55,997 bases of DNA from Stenotrophomonas maltophilia (GTDB taxonomy: Bacteria; Pseudomonadota; Gammaproteobacteria; Xanthomonadales; Xanthomonadaceae): the NCBI RefSeq assembly GCF_004684085.1, contig NZ_SRHZ01000050.1, positions 1-55,997 on the forward strand, read 5' to 3'. The notes beneath the pieces were generated by a model. That model searched no databases, was not told the origin of the DNA, and was given only the letters and a program-made list of their open reading frames with translations. Shown piece after piece: positions 51,620 through 55,997 of the stretch; position 1 is the stretch's first letter; the number at the start of each line of letters is the position of its first letter. The translations under genes were made by a program, and so were the position numbers.

Positions 51620-51997
51620 CTACGGCGTGCGGTGGCGCAGGGCCTGCAGGCGCGCACCGAACCAGGCGGCTGCGGTCTGTTCAGGCTGCCCCGGGCACTG
51701 GATGCGGTAGGGTTTGCCGCTCATGCTGCTCTGGCTGGCCGCGCGCTCGATGAACTGCTCGGCGCTGTCCACCATGTCCTTCTTCAGCAGGTAGTCGTAC
51801 TTGCGCTGCAGGTGCGCGCGCGCATCGCTGCCATCGTGCCAGCTGCCATTGCGCTGGAACCGGCATTGGGAGCCATCCAGGCTGGAGATCAGCTGGGCAA
51901 TCTCCCGCCGCGCGTCCGCGCTGGGTGCGGCGTTGGCAAGTGGCGCCGCCAGCAGCAGCGCAGCAAGCAGCATCGAAATCCTTTGCGACATCATCAT
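51620..51997 (-). CDS. Exported DUF5329-like protein
   Basis: 125 residues with a signal peptide (about 1-23, ending ANA-AP). The mature part reads ARREIAQLISSLDGSQCRFQ, RNGSWHDGSDARAHLQRKYDYLL and DSAEQFIERAASQSSMSGKPY (in part), with two cysteines that may pair (SQCRF, RIQCPG). This is the pattern of the DUF5329 family, whose function is unknown; members are small periplasmic proteins. Several ATGs overlap at the start (MMMSQ), so the exact first residue is uncertain. Confidence 0.78.
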   Translation of the reverse strand: MMMSQRISMLLAALLLAAPLANAAPSADARREIAQLISSLDGSQCRFQRNGSWHDGSDARAHLQRKYDYLLKKDMVDSAEQFIERAASQSSMSGKPYRIQCPGQPEQTAAAWFGARLQALRHRTP

Positions 51998-52007
51998 TCT
52001 CCATGCA

Positions 52008-52029
52008 GTCGAGCATGGCTCGACGCTAC
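52008..52029. repeat. SMAG repeat (GTCGAGC type)
   Basis: Same family and orientation as the copy at 51586, placed just upstream of the DUF5329-like start and 16 bases after the phaC stop. The gene is thus flanked by direct copies of one repeat. Confidence 0.85.
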
Positions 52030-52045
52030 AAAAACAAAACAGGCT

Positions 52046-53113
52046 TTACGCGTCGCGCGCCTTCAACCAGCCATCGATCGTGGCCGGCACTTCGCGCTGC
52101 GCGCGGCCAGACACGTAAATACCGATATGCCCGCCGCGGAAACTGGACTCGGTGTAGTCCTCCGTGCCCAAGCGCCCGCGCATCGCACGCGAGGCATCCG
52201 GCGGCACCAGATGGTCCTGCTCGGCATAGATGTTCAGCACCGGCAGGGTCACCTGCGACAGATCCACCGCTTCCTCGCCGATCCGCACCGTGCCGTTCAC
52301 CAACCCGTTGCCCTGGTAGAACTGCTTGATGAAGTCGCGGAACGCCTCGCCCGCCAGATCCGGCGAATCGAAGATCCACTTCTCCATGCGCAGGAAATCC
52401 TCCAGCGCCGCCTTGTCATCAAGGATGTCGAGCAGGCCCACGTACTTCTGCACGTTCAGGCGGAACGGCTTGAGCATCAGGTAACTGGCATTCATCAGGT
52501 CAGCCGGGATGTTGCCCAGCGTGTCGACCAGCAGGTCCACGTCCACCTGCCGCGCCCAGTGCGAGAGCATGTTGTCGGCGGTCTGGAAATCGACCGGGGT
52601 GACCATGGTGATCAGCTTGCCCAGCTTCTGCCGGCGCAATGCGGCGTAGCACAGCGCGAACACGCCGCCCTGGCAGATGCCCAGCAGGTCGACCGGGCCG
52701 CCGCTGCGCGCGCGCAGCGCATCCACCGCGCCATCGATGTAGCGCAGCAGGTAGTCCTCCAGGGTCTGGAAGCGCTCCGAGCGATCCGGGTAGCCCCAGT
52801 CCAGCACGTAGACGTCCTGGCCCAGCGCCAGCAGCTTCTGCACCAGCGAACGGTCGGCCTGCAGGTCGACCATGTACGGCCGGTTGACCAGCGCGTAGAC
52901 GATCAGCAGCGGTGTGCGGCGGGTCGGTGCCTGTTCGCCGACGAAGCGGTACAGCACCACCTTGCCGTCGCGCCAGACTTCCTCGCGGGCAGTCACGCCA
53001 TAGTCCACGTCTTCCACCTGCGGCAGCAGCTTCAGCCCTTCCATCAGCTTGCGCTGCATGGCCAGGGTCTCCTGCATCAGGTCATCGGCGTTAAAGCCCA
53101 GCGGTCCTTTCAT
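52046..53113 (-). CDS. phaC: Class III poly(3-hydroxyalkanoate) synthase subunit PhaC
   Basis: 355 residues, the usual class III length. It polymerises hydroxyacyl-CoA into short-chain PHA together with PhaE. alpha/beta-hydrolase fold with the lipase-box variant GICQGG carrying the catalytic Cys147, the downstream Asp in YAEQDHLVPP and His in FRGGHIGIYVSG. LDWGYPDRSERFQTLEDY is the conserved PhaC block. phaE overlaps its start by 4 bases upstream, forming a phaE-phaC operon. PHA granules serve as a carbon store. Confidence 0.92.
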   Translation of the reverse strand: MKGPLGFNADDLMQETLAMQRKLMEGLKLLPQVEDVDYGVTAREEVWRDGKVVLYRFVGEQAPTRRTPLLIVYALVNRPYMVDLQADRSLVQKLLALGQDVYVLDWGYPDRSERFQTLEDYLLRYIDGAVDALRARSGGPVDLLGICQGGVFALCYAALRRQKLGKLITMVTPVDFQTADNMLSHWARQVDVDLLVDTLGNIPADLMNASYLMLKPFRLNVQKYVGLLDILDDKAALEDFLRMEKWIFDSPDLAGEAFRDFIKQFYQGNGLVNGTVRIGEEAVDLSQVTLPVLNIYAEQDHLVPPDASRAMRGRLGTEDYTESSFRGGHIGIYVSGRAQREVPATIDGWLKARDA

Positions 53114-54174
53114 CGGTCACGCGCCCGTGGCGTGGTGCGGCCAGCAGCCTTCTTTGCGGGCACCTTTTTCGCAGCCGCCTTCTTCGCCGGTGCGACCTTC
53201 TTCGTGGCCTTGCGCGCGACCGGCTTCACCTTCGCCGGTGCCGGCTGCGCCACCGGATCGACCGCAGCGGTTCCGGCCAGCACCGCGACCTGTGCCTGCA
53301 GGCGGCGCAGGCTGCGCTCCAGCTCGGCGATGCGGCGATGTGCGGCATCCATCTCACTGCGGGTCGGCAGGCCGATTCGTTCACTCATCTGTTCCACCTC
53401 GCGCTGCAGGCCAGCGCGCAGGCGCATCTGTGCGTTGCCCAGCGAGGCATATACCTGCTGGAACGGCTCGGACATGGCGACCTTGGCGTAGGCCTCCTCG
53501 GCCACTTCGATCCACAGGTCGAACATCGCCCGGGCGCTGGTCAGCTGGCTGCCAGGCTGCTCATGCTCTGCCAGGCGCTGCTCGAACAGCGCGAAGGCCT
53601 CGTCCAGCGCCTGCTTGATCTGATCGACGTATGCACGCGAGTGCTGCTGGTACTCCTCCTGTGCGCGCAGCAGCGCCTGCCAGCGCGCCTGGTGCTCGCG
53701 GCCGGGGCCGAACGCCGGGCTCTGCAGCCACGGGCCGGCCTGCAGCTGGAACTGCTGCAGCCATGCGGCGAATTCGGGCACGGCGGCGCCGGCGTGGGTG
53801 CTGCCGCGGGCGCCCTGCAGCATCCACTGCAGCATGCCATCGCCCTGCCCCTGCACCGCCTCACGCCAGGCCTGGGCCACATCGGCGCTGCTGGCATCGC
53901 GGCCGGCAAAACGCGCGGCCACTTCCTGCATGGTGCCGTACCAGCTGCCCGCCTGTTCGCGGAAGCGGCGCACGGCATCTTCCGGCGCGCCCTGCGCTTG
54001 TTCGGGCAGCAGCTGGCCCCACCAGTCGAACAAATGCTGCCAGCTGCCAGGATCGTCTCCGGCTGGTGCGCCGGGCGTGCCCGCATGGCGCAGGGCATCG
54101 CCCCAGGCGCCGAAGTACTGCCGGGCCAGGGTCTCGAAATCGCTGCTGCCGGGGTCGTGGGCCGAGCTGGTCAT
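53110..54174 (-). CDS. phaE: PHA synthase subunit PhaE with histone-H1-like tail
   Basis: 354 residues, no catalytic site of its own. The PhaE body (about 1-290) is helical: GSWQHLFDWWGQLLP, REQAGSWYGTMQEVA, QLQAGPWLQSPAFGPGREHQ, RWQALLRAQEEYQQHSRAYV (in part) and a coiled coil near 270-298. The last 44 residues (311-354) are rich in Lys, Ala and Pro in KKAAAKKVPAKKAAG-like repeats, the composition of histone H1 and of the DNA-binding tails of PhaF. Such a tail could bind DNA and link granules to the nucleoid. It is first in the phaE-phaC operon, upstream of which pssA-type gene lies 22 bases away. Confidence 0.88.
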   Translation of the reverse strand: MTSSAHDPGSSDFETLARQYFGAWGDALRHAGTPGAPAGDDPGSWQHLFDWWGQLLPEQAQGAPEDAVRRFREQAGSWYGTMQEVAARFAGRDASSADVAQAWREAVQGQGDGMLQWMLQGARGSTHAGAAVPEFAAWLQQFQLQAGPWLQSPAFGPGREHQARWQALLRAQEEYQQHSRAYVDQIKQALDEAFALFEQRLAEHEQPGSQLTSARAMFDLWIEVAEEAYAKVAMSEPFQQVYASLGNAQMRLRAGLQREVEQMSERIGLPTRSEMDAAHRRIAELERSLRRLQAQVAVLAGTAAVDPVAQPAPAKVKPVARKATKKVAPAKKAAAKKVPAKKAAGRTTPRARDR

Positions 54175-54196
54175 CGCAGGCCTCCGCAGGGCTGGC

Positions 54197-54811
54197 TCAT
54201 GGCTTGGGGATACGCAGGGTCTTGCTGATCATCAGCGACCCGGACAGGGCGAACAGCAGCACCATCGGGTGCAGCTGCCACGGCCCGATCTGCCACTGGC
54301 CAAACCAGATGTCCTGGCCGATGGCGCCGGTGCCGGCGGCGATGGCCAGCACGATCACCAGCAACAGGCTGGTCGGGATCGGGGTGCCCTCGAAATACTT
54401 GACCTTGCCCTCGTCGCCGGCCAGTGCCTCGGCGGTGACGTTGTAGCGGGCCAGACGGCTCACGCCGCAGCAGACGAAATAACTCAGCACCAGCCAATCC
54501 CAGCCGCCCTGCATTCCACAGGCATAGGCCAGCGCTGCCGGGGCCACGCCGAAGGAAATCACGTCGGATAGCGAGTCCAGCTCGCGGCCCAGGGTGGAAC
54601 TGGACTTGCGCCAGCGCGCAATGTGCCCGTCGAGGGCATCGAAAATGAAGGCCAGCGGGATCAGCGCCATGCCGAACAGCAGATAGCCGCGCTCGCCGTC
54701 CTGCAGGAAGCGCATCGCGGCAAAGACCGCACCGGTGCCGCAGAAAGCATTGGCCAGGGTGAACCAGTCGGCCAGCTGGAATTCGCGCAGCATCGAGAAG
54801 TGACGTTTCAT
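54197..54811 (-). CDS. pssA: CDP-diacylglycerol-serine O-phosphatidyltransferase
   Basis: 204 residues, about six membrane helices. The CDP-alcohol phosphatidyltransferase motif DG-x2-AR-x8-G-x3-D-x3-D is exact (D61, G62, A65, R66, G75, D79, D83; DALDGHIARWR). It joins CDP-diacylglycerol to serine (type II PS synthase) on the way to phosphatidylethanolamine. Glycerol-phosphate or inositol acceptors are possible for the family, but the FCGTGAVFAAM start and VSRLARYNV block fit PssA. A 22-base gap to phaE allows co-transcription. Confidence 0.85.
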   Translation of the reverse strand: MKRHFSMLREFQLADWFTLANAFCGTGAVFAAMRFLQDGERGYLLFGMALIPLAFIFDALDGHIARWRKSSSTLGRELDSLSDVISFGVAPAALAYACGMQGGWDWLVLSYFVCCGVSRLARYNVTAEALAGDEGKVKYFEGTPIPTSLLLVIVLAIAAGTGAIGQDIWFGQWQIGPWQLHPMVLLFALSGSLMISKTLRIPKP

Positions 54812-55155
54812 GGAGTCTCACGGAGCATCAAGGCCCACAGGTTACCGCGAGCACCGCCGCCGGCGACAGCGCTGGCGGGGTCGATCCTTCACCGCTCCCT
54901 CACCCGTCCTCACCGGCGGTGAATTTTTCGCCACCCATCTTGACAGCCTAGGGGGGTGGCGCCTGTCGTGGCTTATCCACAAAGTTGCCCACGTGTAATC
55001 CACACCCCCTGTGGACAACCAGATCTCACCGACTGCGACGCTGGACATTTCCTCATCACCCTGCAGCGGGGTTTTCCTACTTCCCAAGCGGCAGGGTCGG
55101 CGCTATGGTCACCGGCGGACTCGCCGCCGCCACGTCCGAAACACTGCAACGGACG
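54812..55155. other. Intergenic region with clustered DnaA-box-like sites
   Basis: 344 bases between divergent pssA-type and methyltransferase genes. The open frame before the methyltransferase is not convincing coding sequence. The notable content is a trio of DnaA-type 9-mers near 54973-55018; the rest contains ordinary GC-rich sequence. Confidence 0.5.
54973..55018. promoter_or_regulatory. Cluster of three DnaA-box-like 9-mers
   Basis: TTATCCACA (54973-54981, perfect consensus), TAATCCACA (54996-55004, one mismatch) and TGTGGACAA (55010-55018, reverse strand, perfect TTWTNCACA) occur within 46 bases. Three boxes so close are unlikely by chance in DNA of this GC content. It could be a DnaA-responsive promoter for the downstream gene or a titration site. 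No replication gene is adjacent, so it is not oriC. Confidence 0.55.
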
Positions 55156-55806
55156 ATGATGATGCTGGATGCTCCCACCCTGGCCGCACAGCTGCGGCAT
55201 CCCCATGGCGAGGCCGCGCTGGCAGTGGCCGACGCAATGAACCGCAGCAACGGCGCGCTCAATCAGGCAGCGATCGGGCTGCTGGCCGTTGGCGCCGGCG
55301 AACGGGTCCTGGAGGTCGGTCCTGGCAACGCAGCCTTCGCACCGCTGATGCTGGAGGCCACCGACAGCCACTATCTGGGTATCGAACTGTCCACGGCCAT
55401 GGTCGCGGCCGGCAACCAGCGGCTGAGCAGCGCCGGGTTGGCCGATCGTGCCGCAACGCGTCAGGGTGACGCCCACGCCCTGCCGGTCGCCGATGCCGCG
55501 ATGGATGCCGCACTGGCAATCAATACGCTGTATTTCTGGCCGAACCTGGCCCCGGTGCTGGACGAGCTGGCGAGGGTACTGCGCCGGGGCGGCCGCCTCT
55601 GCCTGGCCTTCGGCGATGCCACCTTCATGCGCAGCCTGCCATTCACCGCCGACTTCCAGCTGCATGAGCTGGACGCGGTGGAGCTGGCCTTGCGTGTATC
55701 GGGCTTCCGCGTCTCGGCCTGGCGCAGCCATCGGGAAACCGCGACGGGTAATGACGGCCAGAGCCGAGAAAAGCACTTCCACCTGCTGCTGGCACAGCGG
55801 CGCTGA
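55156..55806 (+). CDS. SAM-dependent class I methyltransferase
   Basis: 216 residues with the Rossmann methyltransferase order: motif I VLEVGPGN (51-58), GIELSTAMV after it, GDAHALPVADAAMDAALAIN (in part, motifs II-III), and the post-motif LARVLRRGGRLCLAFGD. C-terminal strands end HFHLLLAQRR. Closest in form to UbiE/COQ5-like or glycine/lipid methyltransferases; the substrate is unknown. Several ATGs overlap near 55156-55164 and one lies at 55105; the first of the cluster is chosen from family alignment of the N-terminus (LDAPTLAAQLRHPHGE). Confidence 0.82.
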   Translation: MMMLDAPTLAAQLRHPHGEAALAVADAMNRSNGALNQAAIGLLAVGAGERVLEVGPGNAAFAPLMLEATDSHYLGIELSTAMVAAGNQRLSSAGLADRAATRQGDAHALPVADAAMDAALAINTLYFWPNLAPVLDELARVLRRGGRLCLAFGDATFMRSLPFTADFQLHELDAVELALRVSGFRVSAWRSHRETATGNDGQSREKHFHLLLAQRR

Positions 55807-55970
55807 TCTACCCCGCCGGGCATGGCCCGGCGCTACGCGGAGGGTGCGACGACGGCGGCGCTGATCTGCCCCGCCGGGCATGGCCCGGCGCTACCTGGAG
55901 GGTGCGGCGACAGCCGCGCTGATCTACCCCGCCGGGCATGGCCCGGCGCTACGCGGAGGGTGCGACGTCG
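55802..55970. repeat. Three 58-bp tandem units, each with an inverted GTAG-type REP
   Basis: GCTGATCT-starting units begin at 55802, 55860 and 55918, each holding GCCGGGCATGGCCCGGCGCTAC plus a G-rich tail (GGAGGGTGCG). Copies differ by a few bases. The last is followed by a forward GTAGCGCCGGGCCAT element (55971-55993) that runs to the window edge, so the array may be longer. Confidence 0.9.
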
Positions 55971-55997
55971 GTAGCGCCGGGCCATTCCCGGCCAGCG

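Noticed and set aside
54812..55155. Chromosomal replication origin
   Set aside because: DnaA-like boxes are present but there is no AT-rich unwinding region and no dnaA, dnaN or gidA neighbour.
55802..55970. CRISPR-like short repeats
   Set aside because: Repeat and spacer are not distinct: the whole 58-bp unit repeats, each unit is palindromic, and there are no cas genes.

Overview
The window looks like chromosomal DNA of a Stenotrophomonas species (S. maltophilia complex or a close relative in the Xanthomonadaceae). The reasons are the high GC content and codon bias, the many GTAG-tipped palindromic repeats of the type described in S. maltophilia (SMAG elements), the imuA-imuB-dnaE2 mutagenesis cassette behind a Xanthomonadaceae-like LexA box, and a lysine-decarboxylase-type gene with its antiporter (lysine decarboxylation is a classic trait of S. 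maltophilia). The assignment is inferred from content; no database search was possible.

Layout. 0-8.4 kb: a periplasmic GH3 beta-glucosidase (minus), a VOC protein, an AraC-type regulator, a sterol-desaturase-like membrane hydroxylase, and a LysR regulator followed by a DsbA-like protein and an exported cyclase-family protein, with SMAG repeats between them. 8.4-13.8 kb: the SOS mutagenesis operon imuA-imuB-dnaE2. 13.8-18.1 kb: an exported or membrane-anchored protein of unknown function, then a MocR/PtsJ-like regulator divergent from a YggS-type PLP-binding protein, a class I glutamine amidotransferase, a 74-residue protein and a possible M15-like protein. 18.1-23.7 kb: a Fur-box-preceded iron/heme uptake operon of ECF sigma factor, FecR anti-sigma factor, HasR-like TonB-dependent receptor, ChaN-like protein and a dedicated TonB. 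Its genes overlap by a few bases except for a short gap before the receptor.

23.7-33.7 kb (mostly minus): RidA under a SoxR/MerR-like box, a CDF transporter, the ldcA-like decarboxylase and ldcB-like antiporter with a DcaP-like porin upstream, a lipoprotein DsbG and a membrane TlpA-like reductase, and a GlxA-type AraC regulator divergent from a zinc/cadmium-type MerR regulator. 34.3-37.2 kb: two tandem tRNA-Ala(GGC)/tRNA-Glu(TTC) pairs, a GNAT enzyme, a variant SRAP/HMCES-family protein, a single-domain response regulator and tRNA-Leu(CAA). 37.2-48.3 kb: a signalling stretch with two diguanylate cyclases and a soluble PAS-PAS chemoreceptor, GNAT enzymes, a DUF5694-like protein and the RNA-binding protein Tex. 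48.5-51.6 kb: a large nested inverted repeat interrupted by an IS150-group IS3-family element, then a PspC-domain pair. 51.6-56 kb: a DUF5329-like protein, class III PHA synthase phaC-phaE (PhaE has a histone-H1-like tail), a CDP-alcohol phosphatidyltransferase, three clustered DnaA-box-like 9-mers, a methyltransferase, and a tandem 58-bp SMAG array at the window edge.

Functional links that can be read from the arrangement: DNA-damage tolerance (imuABC cassette and the SRAP protein), iron/heme acquisition (18.1-23.7 kb), PLP homeostasis (MocR/YggS), polyamine and acid stress (porin-ldcB-ldcA), periplasmic thiol chemistry (dsbG/tlpA), c-di-GMP and taxis signalling, and carbon storage (phaCE). 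No phage, CRISPR array, rRNA or conjugative module was seen. The clearest mobile DNA is the IS3-family element, and the REP-type repeats are the pervasive accessory feature.
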